DNA from: Candidatus Goldiibacteriota bacterium HGW-Goldbacteria-1
GTDB taxonomy: Bacteria > Oederibacteriota > PGYV01
DNA: 62,595 nt
Direction: 5' to 3'
Assembly: GCA_002839855.1 (NCBI GenBank)
Contig: PGYV01000002.1
Location: 1-62,595, forward strand
Shown here piece after piece: positions 25,412 to 35,978 of this stretch (positions are counted from its first letter, which is position 1; each line of letters opens with the position of its first letter). Both the position numbers and the translations under genes were made by a program. The notes beneath the pieces are model-generated. The model made no database searches and had not been told where the DNA came from. It was given only the letters and a program-made list of their open reading frames with translations.

Positions 25412-26344
25412 GTGAAAAAAATAAGTGTAATGATACCTGCGTATAATGAACAGGATAATATTAAACCTTTATGTGAAGAAATAAAGAAAGTTTTTACGCA
25501 GAAAATGACAGGTTATGAATACAAAATTCTTATAATAGACAATTTTTCCGGCGATAATACAAAAAAAATTGTGGAAGATATATGTCAAACGGATAAAAAT
25601 ATTAAAGCGATTTTTAATGCCAAAAATTTCGGCGCTATACGTTCTTCTTATTATGGTTTATTGCAGGCCTCCGGTGATTGTGTTATATCCATGTGCGCGG
25701 ATTTTCAGGATCCGCCGGAAATGATAGAACAGTTTGTAAAGGAATGGGAAAAGGGCTATAAAATAGTAATTGGCATCAAAAGAAAAAGCAAAGAAAATCC
25801 TGTTATGTATATGTTCAGGACCGCTTATTATAAGTTAATACGTAAAATTGCCGATGTGGATCAGATAGAGCATTTTACCGGTTTTGGGCTTTATGATAAA
25901 GAATTCATTAAAGTCCTGCGTAAACTGGACGACCCTATGCCTTATTTAAGGGGAATTGTGGCGGAACTTGGATTTGAAAGAAAAGAAATTGAATACGAAC
26001 AGCAGAAAAGGCGTTTTGGAAAGACTAAAAACAATTTTTTTACATTATATGATATAGCAATGCTTGGAATCACTTCTTATTCAAAGGTTGTAATGCGCCT
26101 TGCCACGCTTGCCGGATTTGCAATTGCCGGGCTGTCTTTTTTGATAGCGCTGACATATCTTATTATGAAACTTGTATTCTGGGACAGGTTCCCAATGGGT
26201 ACCGCGCCTATAATAATATCCATATTTTTTCTTGGCTCTGTCCAGTTATTTTTTATCGGATTTTTAGGGGAATACATTTTAAATATAAATACCCGTGTCA
26301 TGAAACGCCCTCTTGTGGTGGAGGAAAAAAGAATTAATTTTTAA
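25412..26344 (+). CDS. GtrB/DPM1-like polyprenyl-phosphate glycosyltransferase
   Basis: A 310-residue GT2 enzyme. The opening VMIPAYNEQDNI, IIDNFSGDNTKKIVE, and ADFQDPPEMIEQFVKEWEKGYKIVIGIKRK (DxxQDPPE) are characteristic of GtrB/ArnC/DPM-type enzymes that put a sugar on polyprenyl phosphate. Two C-terminal transmembrane helices (about 228-255 and 265-290) match GtrB. Its expected flippase partner GtrA is encoded at 19439 and its expected users are the GT-C proteins just downstream. The start is GTG directly after the preceding stop. Confidence 0.9.
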   Translation: MKKISVMIPAYNEQDNIKPLCEEIKKVFTQKMTGYEYKILIIDNFSGDNTKKIVEDICQTDKNIKAIFNAKNFGAIRSSYYGLLQASGDCVISMCADFQDPPEMIEQFVKEWEKGYKIVIGIKRKSKENPVMYMFRTAYYKLIRKIADVDQIEHFTGFGLYDKEFIKVLRKLDDPMPYLRGIVAELGFERKEIEYEQQKRRFGKTKNNFFTLYDIAMLGITSYSKVVMRLATLAGFAIAGLSFLIALTYLIMKLVFWDRFPMGTAPIIISIFFLGSVQLFFIGFLGEYILNINTRVMKRPLVVEEKRINF

Positions 26345-26364
26345 AATAGATCAGGGGTGAAACG

Positions 26365-29300
26365 TTGTCAAAAAATAAAAAAGAAAAAAATAATTTTTCC
26401 GAAGAAAAGATAGTTTTTAAGAATGGCTCCGGCAGGAATTATTCTTTTCTTTTGCCAGGATTACTTAAAGGTATTCATATCCCGCAGGTCTTACCTGCTG
26501 ATATGTTAAAAGGTATTGGTATCTTGTTTTCGGTTTTTTTATTGATTGCCGCTATGTTTTCTTTTTCTAACAGATTATACAATTATGCTTTTTGGCTTTT
26601 TATTATTCCTGTTTTAATTCTACTTATCTTTTTTACACCGAAGAATCTCGCAAATGCGGATAAACAAGAAAAGCTGCTGAATTTCACCGTTACTGTCGGT
26701 TCCCGTCTTTTTCTGATACTTAAAATGGCAATAGCGCTTTGCTTAACCCTGTTAGGACAATATTTTTTATTTAAAGGCAATATTTCATTTTCTTTATTAT
26801 CCTATGCGGGGGCGCTTGTACAGTTGGGATTTATATTTGAAATTAGTAATTATAATAATGACAATGCGGTAGCTGAAAGGTTTTCTGAAACGAAACGGGA
26901 ATTTGCATATGGAATTAAAGAATACTTGCTTTGGGGTGGTGTACTTTTTTCGCTTTTAGGTTCACTTTTTTCAGCTATTTCAGATAATGCCGGTTTGACT
27001 TTGATTTATTTTATTCTGACTGTATTTTTTATGTCTTTTCTTTATGTTAAAAAAGATGATGTGAAAATACCCGTTTTGGGTGGAATTACAAAAGTTGATT
27101 GGTTAATAGCCGCCGTGCTATTCTTTTTGGCTTTAATATTAAGGTTATATAATATACTTGATGTTCCCCCGGGTTTCAGTAAGGATGAATTAAATGCATT
27201 TAGTCTTTTTGAGCAGGCGAAAAAAAATGTACCGTTACCTATGTACATAGAGTCATTAGGCGCTGCCACTTTAGGTGCGGTATTTATAGGAAAACTTGGA
27301 ACTTTGTTTGGTCTTGATATGTTTACCGTAAGATTTTTTCATGCTGCCGCAAGTTCTTTTAATGTAGTTTTTATATTTCTTCTTGGAAGAGAATTGTTTG
27401 GAAGGAGAACAGGGGTAATAGCCGGTTTGATTCTGGCATTAATTTCCCAGCATCTCATATTTAGCAGCAAATTAGAGTCAATGAATTTAACAATGCTTGC
27501 AGTAACAGTTTCTTTTTTCTTTTATTTCGCAGCTTTAAGAAATGCCAATAAATTTTTTATGGTGGTTTCCGGAATTTTCCTTGGATTTGGGATATATCTT
27601 TATACACCCGGAAGGGTAGCACCGGTCATTTTGGTTCTATATTGGATAATTCTGTTTATCTTAAATTTAAAAGTGAAAGGTAAAAAGGATTTTCTGATTT
27701 TTAGCGTGATAATGGTTTTCGCTGCTCTTATTGTTTTTGCGCCTATGCTGGATTATGTTATGAAAAATACAGGTACATACTTTAAACGTGCTTCCTCTTT
27801 TAATATTCTGCCTTTATTATTTTCAAAGGACATGGGAAGTGCGGTGGTTTTGTGGGTGCATCAGTTTGGTATTCTATTCAGGCTGTTTTTTTCTGAAGGC
27901 TGTGCTAATGGGGTGCATAATTTCCCGGGAAGGGCTGCGTTTGATTATCTGACAGGTTTCTTTTTTCTTGGCGGCTTGGGGTATATGATTTATTACTGGA
28001 AATCAAGAAATAATTTATTCGTCTTGTTATGGTTTACTGTCGGGATGGGGATAGCAATAATATCTTTTGGGGCGGATTTATATCCGGCAAGGATAATTCT
28101 TGCAATACCCGCGGTCGCTCTGATTGCCGCAGTGGGATTGGATAAACTTACTTCGGTTCTTCAGGGTATTAAAATTAAAAAGTATTCTGCCGCATTACCT
28201 GTGATAATAATATTGCTGGCATTTATTGCGGTGCTTAATATGAACAGGTTTTTTGTAATTTATCCGCAGGACGCTTCTGTAAGGTTCATGTACGGCGCCT
28301 CTGCAGTGGAAATAAGGAAACTGGCAGAGAAACATAAAAACAGCAATGTCTTCTGTTCGCGGTACTTTTATGATACAAACCGCATAGAGTCACAGCTGTC
28401 AATGCACCTTGATTACCTTAAAATGAAATATTCGTTTATTGATGTTTCGGATGCGGACCTTTCCGCATACTATAATGCCGAAGGTAAAGATGTACTTATA
28501 GTGACAGAAGGTGTGTACACTTTTTCAAGGGACTATTTTCTGCGCTATTATCCCAATGCTAAAGTGTATTACATTTATGATAATATAGATTATTTATTTT
28601 CCGGCATCCGCTTCTTGACTGATGCTTATGGGTGGAAAAATCCGGGGGTTGTTACATCATTTATTAAAGAAAGGTACTTTGTGAATAACGCTTTTGACCA
28701 CTCTGTCCCGCAGGTTAAGGCCGTAGTTGTTTATATTCCTAATTCTGATATTCTTGCGCTGCACGGGTTTAATGTTGATTTTAAAGGCAATAAAGGGGAA
28801 AAGATAAATAAAAAATTAAGCGCAAATATGCTTGCGCCTGAAGCGGCAATGACGTCAGCGGTTATTTCAACGCTTATTGAAATTCCGGATTACGCCAAAT
28901 ATGATTTTTATGTTGAAGGATGTAAGTCTTATACAGCCGTTATTGATGGAAAATCCGCTTCTTCCGCGGAAATGCTTTACAAAGGATTACATATTTTAAA
29001 ATTAGAGATATCAGGTATTCAAAATCTGGGTGCTGTAATTAAATGGAGAAAAAATGGTGTGCGGTGGGAAGAAATACCTGTCAAATACTTTATTGATTCA
29101 ACAAATATAAGCGGGCTTATGGCTTCGTATTACGCGGATAGCAGGAAGGTTTATCAGCAGCTTGAACCTTTGATGCAGTACAGCAACTATTTTTATTCTC
29201 CGCGCATGGGTGTTAATTTGGCAAAAGGGAACGCCGGGGTTGTTTATAAAGGGCGCTTACTTGTAACAAAACAGGATAAGTATTCTATTATTTTTGAGAA

Positions 29301-29517
29301 TACTTCCGGTGGTGATGTGTATGTTGATGGGGTGAAAATTTCCGGACTTGATAGAGACGGAAGAATAAAAACAAGTGAGGTTGTGCTGGACTACGGATGG
29401 CATGATATAGAAATTAAGACCTATATTGGTCATAGTAATTCGGTAAACCGTTTATTGTGGAAACGAAATGAAGAATCAGTTTATAGGCATGTGCTTTCAG
29501 GAAATCTAAAACCATAA
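26365..29517 (+). CDS. GT-C (GT39/ArnT-like) membrane glycosyltransferase with PA14-like C-terminus
   Basis: A 1050-residue polytopic membrane protein. Two clusters of hydrophobic helices (about 45-250 and 245-640) flank the external loop motif PPGFSKDELNAF (D274-E275), equivalent to the catalytic acid of GT39/GT83 enzymes using polyprenyl-phosphate sugars. A large extracytoplasmic C-terminus (about 640-1050) carries two beta modules. One contains MLYKGLHILKLEISG. The second, from about 914, is a recognisable PA14-like domain with GLMASYY, VYKGRLLV, DVYVDGVKI and GWHDIEIKTY. PA14 domains bind carbohydrate or act as ectodomain platforms. The start is TTG. First of five paralogues. Confidence 0.8.
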   Translation: MSKNKKEKNNFSEEKIVFKNGSGRNYSFLLPGLLKGIHIPQVLPADMLKGIGILFSVFLLIAAMFSFSNRLYNYAFWLFIIPVLILLIFFTPKNLANADKQEKLLNFTVTVGSRLFLILKMAIALCLTLLGQYFLFKGNISFSLLSYAGALVQLGFIFEISNYNNDNAVAERFSETKREFAYGIKEYLLWGGVLFSLLGSLFSAISDNAGLTLIYFILTVFFMSFLYVKKDDVKIPVLGGITKVDWLIAAVLFFLALILRLYNILDVPPGFSKDELNAFSLFEQAKKNVPLPMYIESLGAATLGAVFIGKLGTLFGLDMFTVRFFHAAASSFNVVFIFLLGRELFGRRTGVIAGLILALISQHLIFSSKLESMNLTMLAVTVSFFFYFAALRNANKFFMVVSGIFLGFGIYLYTPGRVAPVILVLYWIILFILNLKVKGKKDFLIFSVIMVFAALIVFAPMLDYVMKNTGTYFKRASSFNILPLLFSKDMGSAVVLWVHQFGILFRLFFSEGCANGVHNFPGRAAFDYLTGFFFLGGLGYMIYYWKSRNNLFVLLWFTVGMGIAIISFGADLYPARIILAIPAVALIAAVGLDKLTSVLQGIKIKKYSAALPVIIILLAFIAVLNMNRFFVIYPQDASVRFMYGASAVEIRKLAEKHKNSNVFCSRYFYDTNRIESQLSMHLDYLKMKYSFIDVSDADLSAYYNAEGKDVLIVTEGVYTFSRDYFLRYYPNAKVYYIYDNIDYLFSGIRFLTDAYGWKNPGVVTSFIKERYFVNNAFDHSVPQVKAVVVYIPNSDILALHGFNVDFKGNKGEKINKKLSANMLAPEAAMTSAVISTLIEIPDYAKYDFYVEGCKSYTAVIDGKSASSAEMLYKGLHILKLEISGIQNLGAVIKWRKNGVRWEEIPVKYFIDSTNISGLMASYYADSRKVYQQLEPLMQYSNYFYSPRMGVNLAKGNAGVVYKGRLLVTKQDKYSIIFENTSGGDVYVDGVKISGLDRDGRIKTSEVVLDYGWHDIEIKTYIGHSNSVNRLLWKRNEESVYRHVLSGNLKP

Positions 29518-29540
29518 GTAAGATATTAATGGAGGAATAA

Positions 29541-32216
29541 ATGAAAGATATATTAATTTGGGTAATAGCGGGCGTATTACTTGTACTTTCCCAGGCAATG
29601 ATATTAGCGGAAAAAATGCCTGTTGCTGTTTTACTGCTTTCATTGGATGTAATGATAGTGCTGTTTATGTTCCTAAAGTCAAACAGGGAAATAAGAGACA
29701 AATTTGATTTCAGAAGCATAGCGGCAATTATCTCTGTTTTGCTTGCAATAACTGCCACGATGCTGGTAAGGACAGCGTCTGTAATGTCATTATATGTTTA
29801 TATAGCGGCTGCTTTATTCCTGCTTTTTTCCAGGCCGGCGGGGCATAGAATTTTTGAAGAAGCGGAAATAAAGACAGAGCCTGCTAAAATGGAAAAATGG
29901 GAACCGGTATTTTTTATGGTTCTATTAACCCTTACGTTTTTAAGCCGTGTAATAGCGCTTGGCGATATTCCCGCGGGTGTTGAAGGCGGGGAAATAGTAT
30001 GGATGGGCGATGCCATGCGCCTTGCCAATGATAAGGCAAGGTATTTCTGGCACCTTGGTTCCGGCGCTGAATGGCCTTCAATGACAACTTATCAGAGTAT
30101 TATCTTTGGTAAGATATTTGGATGGAATCTTGGAAACCTTAGGCTTGAAGGGGCGTTCTGGGGAATAGCAATGGTAATTACTTTATATTTTCTTATAAGA
30201 AGGATGTTTTCGCCGTTAACTGCGGCATTTGCAGCGGTTATTTTTTCGTTCAGCGAAAGCCAGATAATGATATCAAGATATATTAATCCCATTCACATCA
30301 TGTACACATGTATTATAGTTGCCACATGGCTTTTTATTGAAGCGCTAAGAAATAAAAAATGGTATATGTTTGCACTTTCCGGCCTTTTTACCGGTTTATC
30401 CATACACGGATATCTGCCCGGAAGGATATTGCCTGCAATACTTGCGATGCTGTGTATTTATGTATGGCTCTTTGACAGAAAACACGGCCTTAAATTTAAA
30501 CATTTAATGATAATGTTTGCCGGTGTTCTTGTAAGCGCCGGGCCTATCGCGTTTTTTGCATGGAAAGAACCGGAACTTTATTGGGGATATCTGCGCAGTG
30601 TCAACCCTAACGCGCATACCGGAGCATCAGCTTATATTCAGACATTTTTTAACAATATAAAAGATTATGCCGGCGCTTTTCATATCAGGGGCGGCGCAAA
30701 TCCTTCGCTTGCTGTTGCGTGCAAACCTTTATTAGACCCCGTGGCACAGGTATTATTCCCGTTAGGTTTATTCCTCTCTGTTTTAATGATATTTAAACCG
30801 TATGGTATTTTCTTCGTTGTTTTTTTTATCTTTACGTTATTGCCTGCAATGCTTGGGCAGGGAAATTCAGGGCACCCCGCAATGACAAGAATCATGGGGG
30901 TATTTCCGGCTGTTTACCTGATGATAGCGTTCGCGTATGAAAGGCTTAAAAATGTTTTTGTAGTCCCTGGGAAAAAGTTTGTTTCAGCTGTATTTATAGC
31001 GGTATCTTTAATGGCCGCGGTTTTTGCGTCATATAACGGTTTTGCTGATTACTTTGAAATGCAGTCAAAAAGGGATTATAAAATAGGAACTGCTCATTCT
31101 GATTATATAGTGGGTAAAGAAGTGGATAAAACAAAAAATGCAAATGTGATTATATCAGCACATCTGCGTTACTGGGGATTTGTAAATTCAGACAGGGTTT
31201 TCAGAAGGGTGTTATGGCCGGATGAAATGCTTATTCTTGACCCTGACAGGGAAAACCTGCTTATAATTGACCCTATATATAAAGGAACATCAAAATTTTT
31301 CAGTGATAATTTCCCAAACGCCTCAATAAAGCAGCTTGATTTTAAACCCGATACTCCCGAATATGCCTGCGGCGGAACTTTGATATATGACATTCACGCG
31401 CCTGATACAAGCAATTTTACTGTAAGAATACCTGCGGAAGATGTTAAAAGGTTTCAGCAGTTTGTGGATTCGTCAACAGGAGAAAAAGTTGATGTTGCAT
31501 CAGAAGAATTTATTGCCAAATATGCAGGTAAAAGCGTGACCCTTTTGGGCGCTGTTATTATTACGGAACGCGAAAAAAATGCGGTTATTAAATCCGGAAA
31601 AAAAGGGTGGCAGGTTTCTTTGAGCAGCGCGGGTTTTAAGGAATCGGCAGAAATTCCTTACCCCGGGGTGCATTATTTTAAGATTAAAGGTAATGTGGAT
31701 AAAAGCATGAATCAGGATGAACTTGTAAGTGTTATGGCAGATGGGGTTATGGCAAGTAATAGAATTTTTGGTATTAAAGAAAAATATGGGCTTAGAATGG
31801 ACTTCTATAAGTCAGAAGATCCGGACAAGCTTGGCAGGCCGGTGTTTTCAAAAAATATTCTTCTTCCGGCTTATAGGGTATATGACGGTTACGCAGCCCC
31901 GATGGGGGTGCCGTTTTTTGTGGTGTATTCTGCATTTTTGAATGTACAGGATAAAGCAAGTATTTCAATTTCCACTCTGAAGCCGTCAGAATCAAAAATT
32001 ACCGTAAATGGAAGGGTAATTTACAGCAGCCTGAACTCTGCCGAAAAAATGGATAATATATTATCATTTAACAATAAAGACGGCATATATGGCTTTAAAT
32101 GTTATAACCTTGCAGCAGGCGGCCCTACCGGCAGGACGGCTATATTTATGAAAAAAGAATCCGGGAAATTAAATTTTGAATACATGAATTATGACCAATT
32201 TCTGATAAATAAATAA
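29541..32216 (+). CDS. GT-C membrane glycosyltransferase paralogue with divergent ectodomain
   Basis: An 891-residue paralogue of the 26365 protein. About a dozen hydrophobic segments occupy residues 1-510. The external loop reads DIPAGVEGGEIVWMG: the usual Asp-Glu pair becomes E148-G-G-E151, so catalysis may rely on a shifted acid or be lost. The C-terminal ~380 residues are extracytoplasmic and beta-rich, with GLRMDFYKS and YPGVHYFKIKG echoing the PA14-like modules of its neighbours, but the domain is less typical. GGAGG precedes the ATG. It sits in an unbroken co-directional series. Confidence 0.75.
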   Translation: MKDILIWVIAGVLLVLSQAMILAEKMPVAVLLLSLDVMIVLFMFLKSNREIRDKFDFRSIAAIISVLLAITATMLVRTASVMSLYVYIAAALFLLFSRPAGHRIFEEAEIKTEPAKMEKWEPVFFMVLLTLTFLSRVIALGDIPAGVEGGEIVWMGDAMRLANDKARYFWHLGSGAEWPSMTTYQSIIFGKIFGWNLGNLRLEGAFWGIAMVITLYFLIRRMFSPLTAAFAAVIFSFSESQIMISRYINPIHIMYTCIIVATWLFIEALRNKKWYMFALSGLFTGLSIHGYLPGRILPAILAMLCIYVWLFDRKHGLKFKHLMIMFAGVLVSAGPIAFFAWKEPELYWGYLRSVNPNAHTGASAYIQTFFNNIKDYAGAFHIRGGANPSLAVACKPLLDPVAQVLFPLGLFLSVLMIFKPYGIFFVVFFIFTLLPAMLGQGNSGHPAMTRIMGVFPAVYLMIAFAYERLKNVFVVPGKKFVSAVFIAVSLMAAVFASYNGFADYFEMQSKRDYKIGTAHSDYIVGKEVDKTKNANVIISAHLRYWGFVNSDRVFRRVLWPDEMLILDPDRENLLIIDPIYKGTSKFFSDNFPNASIKQLDFKPDTPEYACGGTLIYDIHAPDTSNFTVRIPAEDVKRFQQFVDSSTGEKVDVASEEFIAKYAGKSVTLLGAVIITEREKNAVIKSGKKGWQVSLSSAGFKESAEIPYPGVHYFKIKGNVDKSMNQDELVSVMADGVMASNRIFGIKEKYGLRMDFYKSEDPDKLGRPVFSKNILLPAYRVYDGYAAPMGVPFFVVYSAFLNVQDKASISISTLKPSESKITVNGRVIYSSLNSAEKMDNILSFNNKDGIYGFKCYNLAAGGPTGRTAIFMKKESGKLNFEYMNYDQFLINK

Positions 32217-32273
32217 AGGAATTGATTTTATGATAATATAATGCGGATTAAACAGATAATATGAGAGGTATTG

Positions 32274-35258
32274 ATGATGCGAAAAAGTAAGCTTGATATT
32301 AAAAGTGAAATGGCGGCAGAAAAAAGGCTATTACCAGTTGGAAAACCTATATTTAAATATGCAGGTAATCTGATAATTTCTTTAATTTTAGCAGCGGTAG
32401 CTTTGATTTCTGTAACTTCTTTTAAAACTTCAGCAGGTTCGGCGCTGATATTTTTCTTTGTTTCTGTATGCGCGTATCTTTTTATGGCGGGAATAAAGAC
32501 TGAAACGTCAGAATTTTATCAGCAGACAGATTTCATTATTGGTAATAAATTGATTTTCACGGGTAAAGTATTAATAATGATATTGCTTGCTTTGCTGGGT
32601 GTCTATTTTATACGTTTGGGGAAGACGGCAGAGGGAATAACTGCTATAACTTTTTCTGTTATTCAGGCGATGCTGTTGTTTAGAGTGAATGCGGTTAAAG
32701 CTGCCGGTGCAGGCGAATTGAATGAAGCGAATAAGGAAGGCGTAATTGTCAATATACTTAATCTACTCATAATTACTGTTTCTTTTTATCTTTCGCTAAG
32801 ATATTTTAATAAATACAATTATGCTTTGGCGTTTTTCTTTTTTGTGTTTGGTTCTTTTTATAGCGGTATAGTTTTGAATAACCGTTCTTTTGCAGGTATT
32901 AAGTGGAATGTACGTGTTGATTACCTGATACTCGCGGTTCTTGCGGTATTATCTTACCTTATAAGAAGTCACATGATTATGGATATTCCGCCCGGGGTAA
33001 GTTATGACGAATGGCTTGCGCGTCCTGTTGCAGAAACTATTCTTGCCGGGAAAAATGTTCCGTTATTTCTATCGGATATTCCGTATCTTGTAGGTACTAT
33101 GTATTATTTTTGGCTTGCTGTATGGGGTAAAATGACGGGCGGGCTTACCTTTGAAAATATGAGGATGTTTTCTGTTTTTGCGGGGACGCTTAACGTTGTA
33201 ATGATATATTTTCTTGTAAGGGAAATGTTTGGCAGAAGAACAGCGCTTGTTTCTGCTGTTGTGATGACGTTCTTTTATTATCATGTTATTTATAGCCGGT
33301 TGTCATGGCTGTGGGTGTTTGTCCCCCTTCTTGCAACTTTTTCTTTTTGGTTCTATTTTAAAGCAGAAAATACGGGTAAAATAGTATATTATGCCTTATC
33401 CGGTTTATTTGTTGGATTGGGGTTATACTTCTATAACGCTTCTAAAATGGTTCCTATTATTCTGGTTTTATATTGGCTGTATCTTTTACTTTTTAAAAGT
33501 TACAGAGAATGGCTTAAATTAAATATATGGTCTATGTTTATTCTTATTGCCGCTGCGTTGGCGGTCTTTGGCCCGATGATAGGGTATATAACCGAACATT
33601 CTTTTGAATATTTTATGCGGATAAAAGGCGAAGCGGCTGCCAAAACAGGGACAAATATCTTTTCTGTTCAGTTTCTGAAATTTCTGGCTGAAAATAGCGT
33701 GAATAATTTTCAGCTTTTTCTTACAAAGTCCGGTGTGGGCGGTTATTTTAACCTGCCGCTGGTTCCTTTACTTGACAGGATAAGCGCGTTTTTCTTTTTG
33801 GCAGGGATGGGAATATCATTATTTAACTTTAAAAAACGGCATTATGCGTTTCTTCTGATTCTTTTTATATGCTCTCTTGCGGCCGCAATATTTGCGGTAA
33901 GCCCCTGGGATCCAAACAGTCAAAGGGCTATTTTAAGTATTGTACCTCTTATAATTTTTATTTCTATTGGTGTGACAAAGTTATGGGAATTTGCTGTGAA
34001 TTTAAATAAACGTATAATGATAATTATTTTGCCTGTTATATTTGCGGTGTTTATTTCTTTTACGGCGTATACCTATTATGATATGTATTTTGTACAATAT
34101 CCGGCAAATGACAGCGTAAAGAGTGATTTTTTCAGTTACGCAGCCAAAACGGTAAGATATGCCGACAGGATGAATGACAAAGGCAATAAAGTTTTTGTGT
34201 CGCATTTTTTTACTCTGCAGACATGTTTTTCAACAAAAAAAGAGATATTTTACATAGATCCCGGAATTCCTGAATACGACAAACTTTTCAACATAAAGAA
34301 AAATTCTGTAATAATAATGGAAAGTTTATATGATAAGCAGGCAGGTTATTACGCCGGTTTATTTGATAATACGCGTGTTATAAGAGATTATGAATTGTAT
34401 TCCCGGAATGCAGGCAGAAATAGCGATATATTTGGCCCGCGGCTTTATCACACAGGAATCGAAATTCCGGCCGATTCTATGAATACTACCTATGGCCTTA
34501 GCGCGAAGTATGATACTAATGGTGAACAATACAGAATAAAGTTATCAAATACCGCAATTCCATTAGTTCCCGAAGCAAAAAGTATAGAAATAAATGGATT
34601 AATATATGCGCCTCAGTATGGCCTATATGAATTCAAAATGAATAACAGTAATAATTATACTCTTATTATTGATAATCAGCTTGTACGCGGGAAGTTAAAT
34701 TTGTATAAGGGACTGCACAGTATAAAACTTCGGATTTCTGATCCGGGAAGCATGCAGGAACTTATGTGGAAAAACCCGCAGTCTTCGGACTACAGTATAA
34801 TTTCGCAGGAATATTTATTGAACAAAACAATAATTAATGGCTTGTTAGCGGAATATACAACTGTTGGGCCGGAAACTTATACGCAACTTGAAATATCACC
34901 AACGCATAGATACTATTTTTATAGCCCAAGAATTCCATTAAATTCAAAACGGATGGGGTATGACGTAAAATGGACAGGGTATTTTAATGCTGAAAAAAAC
35001 GGTAAATATAGTTTTAAGCTTGATTCCACAAAAGATTCATCTGTATATATTGATGGTGTAAAAATGTATTCGCAGATAGGTTCTGCAAAATATGAAAAGT
35101 CATCTGTTTTAAGCAAAGGCTGGCATAAAATAGAGATTAAGTATAATTTTGACTGTAATTCAATTGTTTATGGAAGGGAATCAGTATTAAGATTATTATA
35201 TCTATCTGATGCAAATGAATATGCGGTTGTTCCGTATAATTTGTTAAAACCATACTAA
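32274..35258 (+). CDS. GT-C (GT39/ArnT-like) membrane glycosyltransferase with PA14-like C-terminus
   Basis: A 994-residue paralogue. Hydrophobic helices fill residues 30-600; the external loop PPGVSYDEWLARP holds D245-E246. The ectodomain has LNLYKGLHSIKLRIS (first beta module), then a PA14-like domain from about 854 with GLLAEY, YFYSPRIP, VKWTGYFNAEKNGKYSFKL, SVYIDGVKM and GWHKIEIKYN. This is the clearest PA14 match of the set. GAGAGGT (32263-32269) precedes two tandem ATGs (32274, 32277); either could be used, and an in-frame TTG at 32271 is too close. Confidence 0.82.
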   Translation: MMRKSKLDIKSEMAAEKRLLPVGKPIFKYAGNLIISLILAAVALISVTSFKTSAGSALIFFFVSVCAYLFMAGIKTETSEFYQQTDFIIGNKLIFTGKVLIMILLALLGVYFIRLGKTAEGITAITFSVIQAMLLFRVNAVKAAGAGELNEANKEGVIVNILNLLIITVSFYLSLRYFNKYNYALAFFFFVFGSFYSGIVLNNRSFAGIKWNVRVDYLILAVLAVLSYLIRSHMIMDIPPGVSYDEWLARPVAETILAGKNVPLFLSDIPYLVGTMYYFWLAVWGKMTGGLTFENMRMFSVFAGTLNVVMIYFLVREMFGRRTALVSAVVMTFFYYHVIYSRLSWLWVFVPLLATFSFWFYFKAENTGKIVYYALSGLFVGLGLYFYNASKMVPIILVLYWLYLLLFKSYREWLKLNIWSMFILIAAALAVFGPMIGYITEHSFEYFMRIKGEAAAKTGTNIFSVQFLKFLAENSVNNFQLFLTKSGVGGYFNLPLVPLLDRISAFFFLAGMGISLFNFKKRHYAFLLILFICSLAAAIFAVSPWDPNSQRAILSIVPLIIFISIGVTKLWEFAVNLNKRIMIIILPVIFAVFISFTAYTYYDMYFVQYPANDSVKSDFFSYAAKTVRYADRMNDKGNKVFVSHFFTLQTCFSTKKEIFYIDPGIPEYDKLFNIKKNSVIIMESLYDKQAGYYAGLFDNTRVIRDYELYSRNAGRNSDIFGPRLYHTGIEIPADSMNTTYGLSAKYDTNGEQYRIKLSNTAIPLVPEAKSIEINGLIYAPQYGLYEFKMNNSNNYTLIIDNQLVRGKLNLYKGLHSIKLRISDPGSMQELMWKNPQSSDYSIISQEYLLNKTIINGLLAEYTTVGPETYTQLEISPTHRYYFYSPRIPLNSKRMGYDVKWTGYFNAEKNGKYSFKLDSTKDSSVYIDGVKMYSQIGSAKYEKSSVLSKGWHKIEIKYNFDCNSIVYGRESVLRLLYLSDANEYAVVPYNLLKPY

Positions 35259-35275
35259 GTAAGGGGTTGTGAATC

Positions 35276-35959
35276 GTGACAAAATGCCTTGTACTGCTTA
35301 CATGGAACGAAATTGAAGCTGTAAAAGCTCTGTATGATAAAATACCTAAAAATTATGATGAAGTATTTGTAATTGACCCCGGCTCTAAAGACGGCACACT
35401 TGAGTTTTTTAAAGAAAAAGGAATGCCCGTGCATATTCAGGAAAAAAAGGGCAGGGGTGTTGCTTTTATGATGGCGGCCAATATAAGCAAATCTGATCTT
35501 ATATTATTTTATAGCCCCGATGGCAACGAAGACTATAATGATATAGATAAAGTTTTTGCCCTTCTGGAACAGGGTTCGGATATAGCTATAGCGTCGCGGT
35601 TTGCAAAGGGTTCAAGAAACGAAGAAGACGGGCAGTTGTTTCCGTTGCGTAAATGGGCTAATCAGGTATTTACATGGATGGTAAATGTGTCCTTTAACAG
35701 GTCGGGTTATTATGTGACAGACACAATAAACGGATTCAGGGGTTTTAAAAGGCAGGTGCTGCTGGATTTGGGCTTAACTGCAGAGGGTTTTGCAATAGAG
35801 TTTCAAAGCTCCATAAAGGCATTTAAAAAAGGCCTTACCATAAAAGAAATACCAACTGCCGAAGGCGACAGGATAGGCGGCGAAAGCAAGGCCAAATCTA
35901 TCCCCACGGGAATTAAATTTGTAAAGTTGTACATTCAGGAATTATTCAGTAAAAAATAA
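35276..35959 (+). CDS. DPM-like family 2 glycosyltransferase (soluble)
   Basis: A 227-residue GT2 protein: CLVLLTWNEIEAVKALYDKIP, VFVIDPGSKDGTLEFF, GRGVAFMMAANISKSDLILFYSPDGNED and a TINGFRGFKRQVLLDLGL acceptor-side segment. It resembles dolichol-phosphate-mannose-synthase-type catalytic domains but has no transmembrane helix. The usual D-x-D metal site is SPDGNED. It may load a second sugar onto polyprenyl phosphate for the flanking GT-C proteins. The start is GTG. The methyltransferase gene follows after about 20 bp. Confidence 0.83.
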   Translation: MTKCLVLLTWNEIEAVKALYDKIPKNYDEVFVIDPGSKDGTLEFFKEKGMPVHIQEKKGRGVAFMMAANISKSDLILFYSPDGNEDYNDIDKVFALLEQGSDIAIASRFAKGSRNEEDGQLFPLRKWANQVFTWMVNVSFNRSGYYVTDTINGFRGFKRQVLLDLGLTAEGFAIEFQSSIKAFKKGLTIKEIPTAEGDRIGGESKAKSIPTGIKFVKLYIQELFSKK

Positions 35960-35978
35960 AAATAAAAGGCGGTTGAAT